Assembly (NCBI RefSeq): GCF_012932915.1
Contig: NZ_VCQU01000006.1
Coordinates: 1 to 64,000 of the forward strand
Length of the DNA stretch: 64,000 nucleotides
Source of the DNA: Antrihabitans stalactiti
GTDB taxonomy: Bacteria > Actinomycetota > Actinomycetes > Mycobacteriales > Mycobacteriaceae
Reading direction: 5' to 3'
Under the pieces are notes generated by a model. It ran no database searches. It had not been told where the DNA came from and was given only the letters and a program-made list of their open reading frames with translations. Each line of letters starts with the position of its first letter. The stretch's first letter is position 1. The position numbers and the translations under genes are program-made. This document shows, piece by piece, positions 9,098-19,409 of this stretch.

Positions 9098-10356
9098 AAG
9101 AACTCCTTCAACCGCGGCCACAGCCCGGCAACGACCGCGACGGCAGCAACACCCAGCAACACGAGTATGGCTGTGGGACTCAATGCGAGCCTGCTCCCGG
9201 CAGCGTCGACCCGATCGCGCAACTCGGTCCGTGCGTGCGCGATTTCGCCCTGAATCGAGGAGTCCAGCTTGCCGAACTGCGCGGTCGAACCTTCTGGTTC
9301 GGCTCCGATCGCCTGCCGCACGGCACCGGCGTAATCGGCTTTGAGATACGCCTCGAGTTGCTTGGCATGCCCAGAGGTCCAGGTGTCGAAGCCATCGGCC
9401 GACGCTCCTGCTGCAGCCAACTGCTCGCGCAGCTTGCTGATGTGATCGGCGAACGACTTCTCGATCGGGCCGACGTCGCCCCGGGTGATGAGTTCGAGCG
9501 TTTCGTCGGTCCGCGCTTGCTGCGCCAGAATTCTGGCTTGGGCAAGATGGTCGAATTTCGTCGAGCCATCGGTCCGGCTGGCGTCGATGCTGTTGCTCGC
9601 CAAAGACATTGCGATGGTGATCCACAGCAGGGCGATCACCGTCGCGATCGCCGCGAGGACCAGCCCGGTGTTGTATCTGCGATTGGTGCGCGTGAACAAC
9701 AGAAACGACGTTGCCGCCAACGCGACGAGCACGAGGAGTAGCAGAACGATCGTGCTCCACGGATTGGCGGCGATATCGGCTTGGCTGCGAGTGAGGTCCG
9801 CAAACTTTGCCGAGTAGAGCTTTTCGGCATTCGGTAGCAACGAGGTCTGCATGAGGGCAGACGCTTCGCGCAGGTATGCGGCGCCGACCGGGAAGCCCTG
9901 CCGATTGTTCGCCCTCGCGGATTCGATCAAGCCGGTGTAGGCCGGTAGCCCAGCGGCGATCTGTGCGACCGCGTTACGGGTCTCGTCGTCGCCGGAGCCT
10001 GAGGTGGCCGCCGCCAAGGCGGTGGCAGCGTCGGCCAGTGCCTGCTGATACTTGGACCTGACCTGGGGCGACTCGATGCCACCGGACAGAAACGCTGCTG
10101 CCGCCGTCGCGTCCGCGGTCGAGAGCGCGGCGTAGAGATTCTGCGCCGCGAATGCGAGCGGTTCGGTGGTGTCGAGAACGTGGGTGCGTTCGGCCTTCTT
10201 GTTGTTCAGCTGCGCGGACCCGACTATTCCGGTCACGACACACGCAATGACGAGGATGATGCCGACCCCGCCGATCATGCCCGGGGTGGTGGCCGCGAAA
10301 CGCCGTAACCAGGCCACTGCGCGGTGCCGGCCCGTCCTCGTTTGCGATCGCGTCAC
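9094..10356 (-). CDS. glnX: GlnX-like transmembrane signalling protein
   Basis: 420 residues, GTG start behind a GGGAGGGGG ribosome site. Four membrane helices are visible at about 25-46, 201-222, 230-252 and 393-413, enclosing two helical extracytoplasmic regions of about 145 residues each, the arrangement described for GlnX (Rv0412c). It is the first gene of the operon and overlaps glnH. By analogy it carries the GlnH occupancy signal across the membrane to PknG. The short region before it holds a hairpin repeat and the leuA end. Confidence 0.9.
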   Translation of the reverse strand: MTRSQTRTGRHRAVAWLRRFAATTPGMIGGVGIILVIACVVTGIVGSAQLNNKKAERTHVLDTTEPLAFAAQNLYAALSTADATAAAAFLSGGIESPQVRSKYQQALADAATALAAATSGSGDDETRNAVAQIAAGLPAYTGLIESARANNRQGFPVGAAYLREASALMQTSLLPNAEKLYSAKFADLTRSQADIAANPWSTIVLLLLVLVALAATSFLLFTRTNRRYNTGLVLAAIATVIALLWITIAMSLASNSIDASRTDGSTKFDHLAQARILAQQARTDETLELITRGDVGPIEKSFADHISKLREQLAAAGASADGFDTWTSGHAKQLEAYLKADYAGAVRQAIGAEPEGSTAQFGKLDSSIQGEIAHARTELRDRVDAAGSRLALSPTAILVLLGVAAVAVVAGLWPRLKEFL

Positions 10357-10409
10357 TGTCCCCCTCCCCGAGTGGTCGGTCGTTCAGCCGCGATAGTAAT
10401 GCGCTAACC

Positions 10410-10455
10410 CTCGTGAGTCTTTTCGGAGTCCAGGGACTCCGAAAAGACTCACGAG
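10410..10455. repeat. Palindromic repeat family A, copy 2
   Basis: A near-perfect 46-base hairpin, CTCGTGAGTCTTTTCGGAGT on the left and its complement on the right, with a three-base loop. Compared with other copies, TTTTAGG/CCTAAAA is changed to TTTTCGG/CCGAAAA on both arms, a compensatory change. It sits four bases after the leuA stop and probably ends leuA transcription before glnX. Confidence 0.9.
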
Positions 10456-10459
10456 CAGT

Positions 10460-12343
<1,884 letters not shown>

Positions 12344-12385
12344 TCAGACCCCGCCGCGGCGACCGAGGAGAAGCGCCCGCTGCAT
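12344..12385 (-). CDS. leuA leader peptide (LeuL-like), MQRALLLGRRGGV
   Basis: A 13-codon reading frame ATG...TGA whose codons 5-7 are CTT CTC CTC (Leu-Leu-Leu). It lies 90 bases before leuA on the same strand. A -10-like TAGACT ends eight bases before the ATG, so the message would be almost leaderless. Leucyl-tRNA-dependent stalling on the three Leu codons would control folding of the following hairpin. Leader peptides of this kind are known for actinobacterial leuA; this one is read directly from the sequence. It does not have a Shine-Dalgarno site. Confidence 0.8.
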   Translation of the reverse strand: MQRALLLGRRGGV

Positions 12386-12393
12386 AGCTGAAA

Positions 12394-12421
12394 AGTCTAC
12401 ATGCTTGCCGAGGCCGCCCAA
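12394..12421 (-). promoter_or_regulatory. Likely leuA promoter
   Basis: On the minus strand TTGGGC (12416-12421) and TAGACT (12394-12399) are separated by 16 bases, an acceptable housekeeping-sigma promoter whose start point would fall at or just before the leader-peptide ATG. Confidence 0.5.
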
Positions 12422-12466
12422 ATGGATATTGAGACTCGCTTGAGTGAACGGCTGTACACTGGCTAG

Positions 12467-13207
12467 GTGACCACGAGGCAGGAAGTATTAGCCGCCGCGC
12501 GGGTGCGGCTCGACGGACGCGACCCGGCGGGCGTCGGGCTGCGCGAAATCGCTCGGGCGCTGGACATGTCGTCGACCTCGATCTATCGGTACTTCGATTC
12601 GATGCACGACCTGCGGACCGCGCTGGGAATGCAACAGCCCAAGCCTGAAGTCCCCGCCGGGTTCACCGACCAGTTCGTCGAGCGAGCCATGAGCCCCGAC
12701 CGCATTCATTCCGTCATCGCGGATCTGCTCGGTACCTCGCTGGTCATCGGTCCGCTGGCGGTAGGGCCCGGTAAGCGTGGTCGAGCGGTCGCCCGCGGCG
12801 TCGTCGGGGATATCGCGACGACTCGTGCGGCAAGGGGATTGGCGGCGAAGATTCCGGTCGGTCTCGTCATCGATATCGAGGTCGGCCGGTTTCAGAAGCG
12901 AATCTGCGCGAAAGTCGTGGTCCCGATCGGGATCAGCGCGCGTGTGAAAGACGATCTCACCTTGGTCATCGACGTTGCGAGGCCACATCCGCGAGCAATT
13001 TCGGTCGACGTCGACGCGCTCGGTCTGTCGGCTGTCGTCGTCCGCAAGGTCGGCAAAGTCGACGACCTCGTTCGCGCCAACACCCTCGCGCACATCGACG
13101 CCGTGCTCGCCAGTCCCGAAGGTAAGGCGGCGACGACCATCGATATCGGCCAGATGATCGACGACGCGTGGGCGGCAGGTGTCGTGTTCGAGCGCCGCGC
13201 AATGTAG
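12467..13207 (+). CDS. TetR-type HTH fused to an unrecognised C-terminal domain
   Basis: 246 residues starting at GTG. TACACT at 12455-12460 ends six bases before the GTG, so the message is probably leaderless. Residues 1-50 are a clear TetR/AcrR helix-turn-helix (GLREIARALDMSSTSIYRYF). The rest does not look like the usual all-helical TetR ligand domain. From about residue 95 it alternates short hydrophobic strands (VGLVIDIEV, AKVVVPIGI, LTLVIDV), suggesting a beta-rich lipid- or ligand-binding fold. Divergent from leuA, with a short ACTC/GAGT dyad between them. Function unknown; a regulator that binds a hydrophobic ligand is one guess. Confidence 0.75.
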   Translation: MTTRQEVLAAARVRLDGRDPAGVGLREIARALDMSSTSIYRYFDSMHDLRTALGMQQPKPEVPAGFTDQFVERAMSPDRIHSVIADLLGTSLVIGPLAVGPGKRGRAVARGVVGDIATTRAARGLAAKIPVGLVIDIEVGRFQKRICAKVVVPIGISARVKDDLTLVIDVARPHPRAISVDVDALGLSAVVVRKVGKVDDLVRANTLAHIDAVLASPEGKAATTIDIGQMIDDAWAAGVVFERRAM

Positions 13208-13245
13208 GTTGACCTCGCACGATTTACTTCAAGGCGAGGGAACCA

Positions 13246-14856
13246 TTGGACAGACGGGCCTTCTTCAAGACCGCAGGCATCGCGGCCGCGTCTTTGGGCG
13301 TCGGTCTGAGTAGCCGCGCGGTCGCGCATGGCGACGGTCCGTGGGCGACGCTCTTCCGTGGTTGGGTGCCGGAAATCTTTGCGCCCCTTCCCGATCCGCC
13401 TGACCACACCGCTGCGATCGTCATCGGGTCCGGCTTCGGCGGCGCCATCTCGGCGCTGCGCCTCGCCGAGGCAGGCGTCGCGACGACTGTTCTCGAGCGC
13501 GGATCGCAGTGGCCGAACGACCCGTGGCGCGAAATCTTCACCGGCGACGATCTGCCGGACGGCCGTGGTTTCTGGCACCGGACGAGCTTCACCGGTGTGA
13601 CGAAAGTGCCGGTGTTTTTCGAGGACTTCGGCGGCGTTCTCGATTGCACAGAATTCGGAAACATCGACGTGTGGCGCGCTGCCGCTGTCGGCGGCGGGTC
13701 CATCATCTTCACGGGCGCGATGGTCGAACCGGAGAAGCGGCATTTCGATTCTGTCTTCCGCGGAGTGGTGAGCTTCGACGAACTGCACAACACGTACTAC
13801 CCCCGCGTTCGGCAGATGCTTCGCCTGTCGACGATGCCCGCTGACATCTACGGTTCGGACCCGTTCGCTCATTCGCGGGCGTGGGACGACCAGGCGCGGC
13901 GCGCTGGCTATCAGCCGCAGCCAGTGGAATCGATCTTCAACTGGGACGTCATCCGAAGCGAGTTGGCCGGTACGTCGCGTAAGTCGGCCACCGCGTCGCG
14001 CAGTAACCTCGGCAACTCGAACGGCGCGAAGTTCGACCTCAACCAGAACTACCTCCGGCTGGCGCGCGAAACTGGCAAGGCGGGGGTTTTCCCAGGGCAC
14101 CGCGTCGATGCGATTGCCCAGGAGCCGGGCGGACGCTACAGCGTCTCGATCACGAAGATCGGCCCGACCGGCGATGTCCAGCGCACCCGCACTCTGACCT
14201 GCGACCGGCTCTTCCTCGGCGCAGGGTCGATCGGTACCTCGGAACTGCTGGTCCGTGCGCGGGCGACTGGCGCACTGCCCAACCTCAACGAACACATCGG
14301 CGAGGGGTGGGGGACCAACGGCGATGTCGGTCTTGCTCGTGGAGTGACGTCGTTCGGCGGTGGCACCGGCGGTGTGCCGTGCGCAAGCAAGATCACCGAC
14401 GACCCCGGTCTGCCGACGACGTTGGAGAATTGGTTCATCCCCGGACTTCCAGTCGACGTGGGTGCGCTGGCCTCGCTCGGGATCGTGCTCGATTCGACGC
14501 GAGCGCGCTTCGGCTACGACCCGCGCACCGGCCGGGTCGGCCTGGATTGGCCGGCCAACGGTAACGACGCCGCGCTCGAGGCGACGCGCGTGATGAACGA
14601 CCGGGTGCAGCAACGGTCCGGGTCGATGTTCGACTACAAGCCCATCGGCTACGACGCGAACGCGCGCTTCACCGCGCACCCGCTCGGCGGTGCAGTGCTC
14701 GGGTTGGCTACGGACGCATACGGCCGAGTGCACGGCCATCCGGGACTGTTCGTGATGGACGGCGCCGCGATTCCGGGTAGCACGGCAGCCGTGAATCCAT
14801 CGTTGACCATTTCCGCGATTGCGGAGCGAAACATCGAGGCTATTCTGCGGAGCTGA
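13246..14856 (+). CDS. GMC-family FAD oxidoreductase, cholesterol-oxidase-like
   Basis: 536 residues, TTG start with GAGGGA nine bases upstream. The N-terminus is a twin-arginine signal (RRAFFKTAG), so it is probably exported folded. An FAD-binding GSGFGGAISALRL follows at about residue 61, then GGGSIIFTG. The C-terminal TAHPLGG and NPSLTISAIAERN segments match the catalytic His and Asn regions of class I cholesterol oxidases (ChoA/ChoD type). Oxidation of a 3-hydroxysteroid is the best guess, but other alcohols are possible. It ends three bases before the convergent alkB gene. Confidence 0.85.
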   Translation: MDRRAFFKTAGIAAASLGVGLSSRAVAHGDGPWATLFRGWVPEIFAPLPDPPDHTAAIVIGSGFGGAISALRLAEAGVATTVLERGSQWPNDPWREIFTGDDLPDGRGFWHRTSFTGVTKVPVFFEDFGGVLDCTEFGNIDVWRAAAVGGGSIIFTGAMVEPEKRHFDSVFRGVVSFDELHNTYYPRVRQMLRLSTMPADIYGSDPFAHSRAWDDQARRAGYQPQPVESIFNWDVIRSELAGTSRKSATASRSNLGNSNGAKFDLNQNYLRLARETGKAGVFPGHRVDAIAQEPGGRYSVSITKIGPTGDVQRTRTLTCDRLFLGAGSIGTSELLVRARATGALPNLNEHIGEGWGTNGDVGLARGVTSFGGGTGGVPCASKITDDPGLPTTLENWFIPGLPVDVGALASLGIVLDSTRARFGYDPRTGRVGLDWPANGNDAALEATRVMNDRVQQRSGSMFDYKPIGYDANARFTAHPLGGAVLGLATDAYGRVHGHPGLFVMDGAAIPGSTAAVNPSLTISAIAERNIEAILRS

Positions 14857-14859
14857 TCG

Positions 14860-16026
14860 CTACGCGGCGTTTTCCAGACCCTTGCCGGTTGCTTCGATGC
14901 GGGCGCGGTACCGCGGTGCCAGATTCGCGCGGGTGAGGTCGCCGTTGTAGTGGGCGCGGACTCGGGGGTTCATGATTGCGCGCCACAGCGGCGGGATCAT
15001 CGCGTACACGATCATCGTGGCGTAGCCGGCCGGAAGCTGTGGCGCTTCGTCGCACGACCGCAACGTCTGGTAGCGGCGGCCCGGGTTGGCGTGGTGGTCG
15101 CTGTGCCGTTGCAGGTGGAACAGGAACACATTGGTGACCAGGCGATCGCTGTTCCAGGAGTGCCGTGGTGCTGTGCGTTCATAGCGACCGTTGGGCAATT
15201 GCTCACGCATCAGTCCGTAGTGCTCGACGTAGTTGACGGTTTCCAGCATGGTGAACGCAATGACGGCCTGTAGCAGCAGGTATGGCGCGATCTCGATGCC
15301 GAACACGGCGATCAGGGTGCCGAACAGTACGGCGCTCATCGCCCACGCTTGCAGGATGTTGTTCCGGATGCTGAACCACGGCTTGCCCTTACGGGCCAAT
15401 TGTTCGGCTTCGAGTTTCAGCGCGGAGCGGAAACCGCCGCTGATGCTGCGAGGCAGGAACCGCCACAGGCTTTCGCCATAGCGCGAGGACGCGGGATCGG
15501 GTGGGGTGGCGACGCGGACGTGGTGGCCGCGGTTGTGTTCGACGAAGAAATGCCCGTAGCCGGATTGGGCGAGCGCGACTTTGGCGAGCCAACGTTCGTG
15601 CTTCTCGGCGCGGTGGCCCAATTCGTGGGCCGCGTTGATGCCGATGCCGGAGATGAGGCCGACGGTGACCGCGAGGCCGATCTTGTCGAGAACAGACAAA
15701 CCGGTGCCTGCCCAGAGATAGCTGGAGACCAAAAGGCCGGAGAGCAGGATCGGCAGGAACAGGTAAGTGCACCAGCGGTAGAAGCGGTCGTCGGAGATTC
15801 GTTCGTAGTCGGATTCGGGCACGTTCGCTCCGTCGTCACCGACCACGATGTCGAGGATCGGGATTGCCACGAAGACGACGAGCGGACCGATCCACCAGAA
15901 CAATTCCAGGCCCGTAAGCATCACGAGCTGCGAAGGCAGCAAGGCGCATGCTGGTGCGATCAGCCCAAGGATCCACAGGGACCGCTTGCGGTCGCGCCAT
16001 CCACCTTCGAATCCGTCCGTGCTCAT
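14860..16026 (-). CDS. alkB: AlkB-type membrane alkane 1-monooxygenase
   Basis: 388 residues from the ATG at 16026, with AAGGG nine bases upstream; an ATG three codons earlier is possible. Six hydrophobic helices and the four histidine groups of non-haem di-iron membrane hydroxylases are present: HELGHR, EHNRGHH, NYVEHYG and LQRHSDHHA. It hydroxylates terminal carbons of alkanes using electrons from rubredoxin. Rhodococcal alkB genes normally sit with two rubredoxin genes and a reductase; none is present here, so electrons must come from partners elsewhere. Confidence 0.93.
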   Translation of the reverse strand: MSTDGFEGGWRDRKRSLWILGLIAPACALLPSQLVMLTGLELFWWIGPLVVFVAIPILDIVVGDDGANVPESDYERISDDRFYRWCTYLFLPILLSGLLVSSYLWAGTGLSVLDKIGLAVTVGLISGIGINAAHELGHRAEKHERWLAKVALAQSGYGHFFVEHNRGHHVRVATPPDPASSRYGESLWRFLPRSISGGFRSALKLEAEQLARKGKPWFSIRNNILQAWAMSAVLFGTLIAVFGIEIAPYLLLQAVIAFTMLETVNYVEHYGLMREQLPNGRYERTAPRHSWNSDRLVTNVFLFHLQRHSDHHANPGRRYQTLRSCDEAPQLPAGYATMIVYAMIPPLWRAIMNPRVRAHYNGDLTRANLAPRYRARIEATGKGLENAA

Positions 16027-16184
16027 TGCCCGCATCCCTTGAAAATCGTTTGTCCTCGCCGATTAGATAGCCGGTGACGCTGTGAGTGTTACCTAACGAC
16101 TGGCAACAAAATGGTCTCGACTAGTTGCTGGCGGATAGCGGTTTGGGTCCCCTAAGATCGAATGCGACGTTAGGAGCTCCGGAA

Positions 16185-16952
16185 ATGCAGGACCCGGTCG
16201 AAATTGGTCCGTACCCGCGAAAGCCCCCGGTGACGATCGTCGACTGGGCGATGTTGGTTCTTGCAATCGTTTCGGTGATTTATCTGGCGTGGATCACGTT
16301 TTGGCACGTCTCCGACGACATTCATCGCACGATCGTCTACGTCGACTACGGAGTCTGTGCGATCTTCGCCATCGAATTCTGCTGGCGATGGCGGCGCGAA
16401 GGCTGGGGTTGGCGTTTCCCCGTACGAAACTGGTACGAGGTCCTGGGAATGATCCCTGTGACGAACCCTGCGTTTCGCGGGTTTCGGCTGCTACGCATCG
16501 TGGTCGTGCTGGCCCGGTTGGGCCGCGCCGCCGACCGCGCGGTCGGCGATCGCGTGACCGCGGCCGTCGTCAACAAGTTCGTCAACACCATCGTCGACGT
16601 CATCAAGCGGCCGATCACCGTCGCCATGCTCGACGAGGTCGCCGACGTCCTTCAGCATGGGCGATATACGACAAACATCGCAAATGCGTTGGAGGAGAAT
16701 CGAGCCGAGCTCGACGCGATGATCCTCGAGCGCATACGCAAGGATCCTCAGGCTGGAAGGTTGAAGTTCGTTCCGTTCCACGACGACATTGTTCGGATCG
16801 CAACCGACACCACATTCCGTATCGTGTTCCAGGTGCTGGAAGACCCGAGGACCGACGAACTGGTCTCCGATCTCGTCCGCGAGAACCTGGATCAGATCAA
16901 GGAGTCCGTGCGCGAAAAGGACATCGTCCGCCGCCCCGGTGCCACACGATGA
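16185..16952 (+). CDS. Voltage-sensor-like membrane protein (ion-channel superfamily, no pore)
   Basis: 255 residues, ATG with AGGAG eight bases before. Hydrophobic segments at about 18-40 and 50-68 and a hydrophobic stretch near 83-92 resemble S1-S3. The following helix, about 96-120, carries Arg at 98, 101, 104, 111, 114 and 118, as in an S4 voltage sensor. No pore loop (TVGYGD) follows; the remaining 135 residues are helical and soluble. It could be a voltage-sensing or proton-channel-like protein, or a sensor domain that lost its pore. The stop overlaps the start of the next gene (ATGA). Confidence 0.75.
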   Translation: MQDPVEIGPYPRKPPVTIVDWAMLVLAIVSVIYLAWITFWHVSDDIHRTIVYVDYGVCAIFAIEFCWRWRREGWGWRFPVRNWYEVLGMIPVTNPAFRGFRLLRIVVVLARLGRAADRAVGDRVTAAVVNKFVNTIVDVIKRPITVAMLDEVADVLQHGRYTTNIANALEENRAELDAMILERIRKDPQAGRLKFVPFHDDIVRIATDTTFRIVFQVLEDPRTDELVSDLVRENLDQIKESVREKDIVRRPGATR

Positions 16953-17311
16953 CCGCCGCGCAGATCGACGTTGCGCGCGCGTACGTCGACGCTCTGATCA
17001 CCCACGATGGCGAGTCGGTCGCGTTCGCGCCCGATGCGGTGCGCTACGAAATGGGACTCAAAACTGGGCGGTCGGGTAGGCATTTGCGTCGGAGTTTGTC
17101 GCGTGGGCCGCAGTACCGGGTGATTCTCGGAATTCGTGATTTCACGGCGACCGTCGAAGCCGACGTCGTCCACACCGAATATCTGCTGGATGCCGGTTTT
17201 CTCGGCCGCAGAATCACAACGGTTAAAGTCGTCGAAGATTTCATTATTCCTGCGGACGATCTATTGATCCACCGCGTCGACGCGAAAATTGGTCGACCGC
17301 CCAGATCGTAG
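16949..17311 (+). CDS. NTF2/SnoaL-like small protein
   Basis: 120 residues. The start ATG overlaps the stop of the voltage-sensor-like gene, so the two are translationally coupled. The N-terminal helix (ARAYVDALITHDGESVAFA) and following strands match the NTF2-like fold used by SnoaL-type cyclases and many ligand-binding proteins. No catalytic residues can be assigned. It ends six bases before the convergent ltrA gene. Partnership with the membrane protein is inferred from coupling only. Confidence 0.75.
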   Translation: MTAAQIDVARAYVDALITHDGESVAFAPDAVRYEMGLKTGRSGRHLRRSLSRGPQYRVILGIRDFTATVEADVVHTEYLLDAGFLGRRITTVKVVEDFIIPADDLLIHRVDAKIGRPPRS

Positions 17312-17317
17312 AAATGG

Positions 17318-18526
17318 CTATTCGTTGCTGCCGTGCCGAATCTGCTCGCGTGGATCGGCGAACTTCGTGGTCTCGTAGGCAATCAGCGCGATGGTGACAG
17401 CCGTAAGAATTCCGAGCGACACGAGTGCAGGTAGGGCGGCGGCAAGCGGGGTCAACGCAACCAACACGACTGCCGCGACCAGTCTCGGGACCGTGACGGT
17501 CCGGACCGCGTACCACTTGAAGAACACCAACGCGAGTAGGTACAGCACGACTCCGCCGTACAGCGAGAACAACGGGATTCCGTACAACGCGTCGCCGAGT
17601 TTGTGATGATGCTCGTCGCCGACGTAGCTGAGGACTTTCTTGAGCCCCAGCGACAAACCGATGACCGCTATCACCAGCGGCAGGTGTCCGAACGTGTAGC
17701 TGTTGCGGGCGATCTTGATCTGGCGCGCGCCGTCCGCCTGGTCGAGCGCGTGCTCGACGGCTATCGACGTGACGTCGAAGTATGCCCACCACAAGAGGCC
17801 CGAGATCGCCAGTCCGAGCATCGTGGCGACGATGATCGGCCACGAGATCGGCAGGGCAGCGACACCGATGCCGATCGATACGATCGATTCCCCGAGCGCG
17901 ACGATCACGATCAAGCCATGGCGTTCCGCGAAATGGCTTGGTGACCGCAGTCGCCAGTCCTCGCCGGCGAGCATCGTCCCGATGTAGTCGCCGGCAAGAG
18001 CGGCCAACCACAGCAACGTCTGCACGGTGCCTTCGGTCTGGGATGCGATCAGCAGCAGCGTCGTACTGATGACGATGGACGGAACCCATTTCACCAACTG
18101 GCCACGCAACTGCGGATCCTCACGACTCACGACCCAGAAGAGTGCAAGGTGAACGACGCGGACCACGAAATAGCCGACCGCAAACATCACCGGACCGGAC
18201 AGGCCGCCAGGAATGTCGTCGAAAGCCTCGGGAATGGTCAGCGCGACAATGAAAGTGGCGCCCATCGCTACGAACATTCCTACCTTGATCACACCTTCGT
18301 CGGCGCGAACGATGTTGCCGAGCCATGAGTAGCCAACCCAGCACCACCACAACACGCCCGACACCAGTACGGAGCGGAGCAGATTGACCGCACTGGTGTC
18401 GTGGGCGAAGAGGTCGGTGACCTGCGTCATCGCATAAACGAAGACGAGGTCGAAGAAGAGCTCGAGGTTCGAAACGGAGGCTCGTTCCGATGCTGCCTGC
18501 ACGCGAACGCGTTTGGGGATGCTCAC
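17318..18526 (-). CDS. Low-temperature-requirement protein A (LtrA) family membrane protein
   Basis: 402 residues, GTG start without a clear ribosome site. About eleven hydrophobic helices are visible, and the LELFFDLVFVYAMTQ near the N-terminus and FAERHGLIVIVALGESI in the middle are the LtrA family signatures. First noted in Listeria for growth in the cold; the biochemical role is not established. It is tandem with, but 22 bases beyond, the SRPBCC gene and may be read from the same transcript. Confidence 0.88.
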   Translation of the reverse strand: MSIPKRVRVQAASERASVSNLELFFDLVFVYAMTQVTDLFAHDTSAVNLLRSVLVSGVLWWCWVGYSWLGNIVRADEGVIKVGMFVAMGATFIVALTIPEAFDDIPGGLSGPVMFAVGYFVVRVVHLALFWVVSREDPQLRGQLVKWVPSIVISTTLLLIASQTEGTVQTLLWLAALAGDYIGTMLAGEDWRLRSPSHFAERHGLIVIVALGESIVSIGIGVAALPISWPIIVATMLGLAISGLLWWAYFDVTSIAVEHALDQADGARQIKIARNSYTFGHLPLVIAVIGLSLGLKKVLSYVGDEHHHKLGDALYGIPLFSLYGGVVLYLLALVFFKWYAVRTVTVPRLVAAVVLVALTPLAAALPALVSLGILTAVTIALIAYETTKFADPREQIRHGSNE

Positions 18527-18548
18527 GGCGACAATCGTGCCACTGCGG

Positions 18549-19409
18549 TTAGGAGGCTTGCGCGGCTTCGTCCTGAATCCAGATCGGGCGCCAGTTGCTG
18601 ATCTCGTGGAATCGGCGCAGCTCGGCCAAGCCGCTGACCGAACCCAACCAACCTGCGTGTGGCGGGGTTGCCGGGTCGAAACCGCTTTGCACGAAGGTCA
18701 AGCGGGTCTTGCCGTTGGAATCGGCGAGTTCCCAGGACGTGACGCCAGCGCCGGTGCCCCAGTCGACAGACAGCTTCTTGTCCGGCACGACGTCGACGAC
18801 CTTGGCGGCATAGCCGCTCTCGAAGCCGCCCATGGCGTAGCGGCCGCCGGCCCAGGCCTCGATGTCGATCGGGTAGCCGAACCACGCAGTGACCGTCTGG
18901 CCATCGATCAACGACTCGTACACCTCGTGCAGCGGTGCATCGATGACGGTTTCGGTGGCCATCGTGGGGTCGGTGAAATCGTGCCGGTAGGTCAGTTCGC
19001 GACCTTCCAGCAAGTCGACGAGGTTGGCGATCGCCATGCACCAGAAGGTCTGGAGGACGCCGCGAATGGAGGCGGTGACGTCGAGTGCTTCCGACATGAC
19101 GAAGTGCGACTGCGACAGCGCGACGATCGTGTTCTCATCGTTCTCGGCTTCGAGCGTGATCTCGACCGTCGTATCGACGCCATCGAGCAGCCAGTTGAAT
19201 TTCAGTGATCGGTCGTCGACGTGGAGCAGTCGTTGGTGCGGCGCATCGCCTTCCGGCGTGTAGCGGCCCCAGAACTCGAACGTCGTCGGCAGGTCGACGG
19301 CAGCCTTCTCGGCGAGCCAGATCTGGAGGGACTCCGGGTTGATCAGTGCATCCCGAACCGCAGGTAGGGGAGCGTTCACGCGGGCACGCAGGATCATCGG
19401 TTCAGTCAT
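18549..19409 (-). CDS. Tandem SRPBCC (AHSA1-like) domain protein
   Basis: 286 residues, ATG with GGGAGAAG upstream. Two SRPBCC/Bet v1-like halves are visible: residues 1-150 start with ILRARVNAPLPAVRDAL and residues about 150-286 start with TVIDAPLHEVYESLIDG, each with the AW-G motif region. Such proteins bind hydrophobic ligands or act as Aha1-like chaperone partners. Pairing with an ArsR-like winged-helix regulator is a recurrent arrangement; here the regulator gene overlaps its start by eight bases, so both are made together. Confidence 0.85.
   Translation of the reverse strand: MTEPMILRARVNAPLPAVRDALINPESLQIWLAEKAAVDLPTTFEFWGRYTPEGDAPHQRLLHVDDRSLKFNWLLDGVDTTVEITLEAENDENTIVALSQSHFVMSEALDVTASIRGVLQTFWCMAIANLVDLLEGRELTYRHDFTDPTMATETVIDAPLHEVYESLIDGQTVTAWFGYPIDIEAWAGGRYAMGGFESGYAAKVVDVVPDKKLSVDWGTGAGVTSWELADSNGKTRLTFVQSGFDPATPPHAGWLGSVSGLAELRRFHEISNWRPIWIQDEAAQAS

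Noticed and set aside
12892-14739. 615-codon minus-strand frame across the HTH and GMC genes
   Set aside because: Spans two real genes on the other strand and shows no domain.
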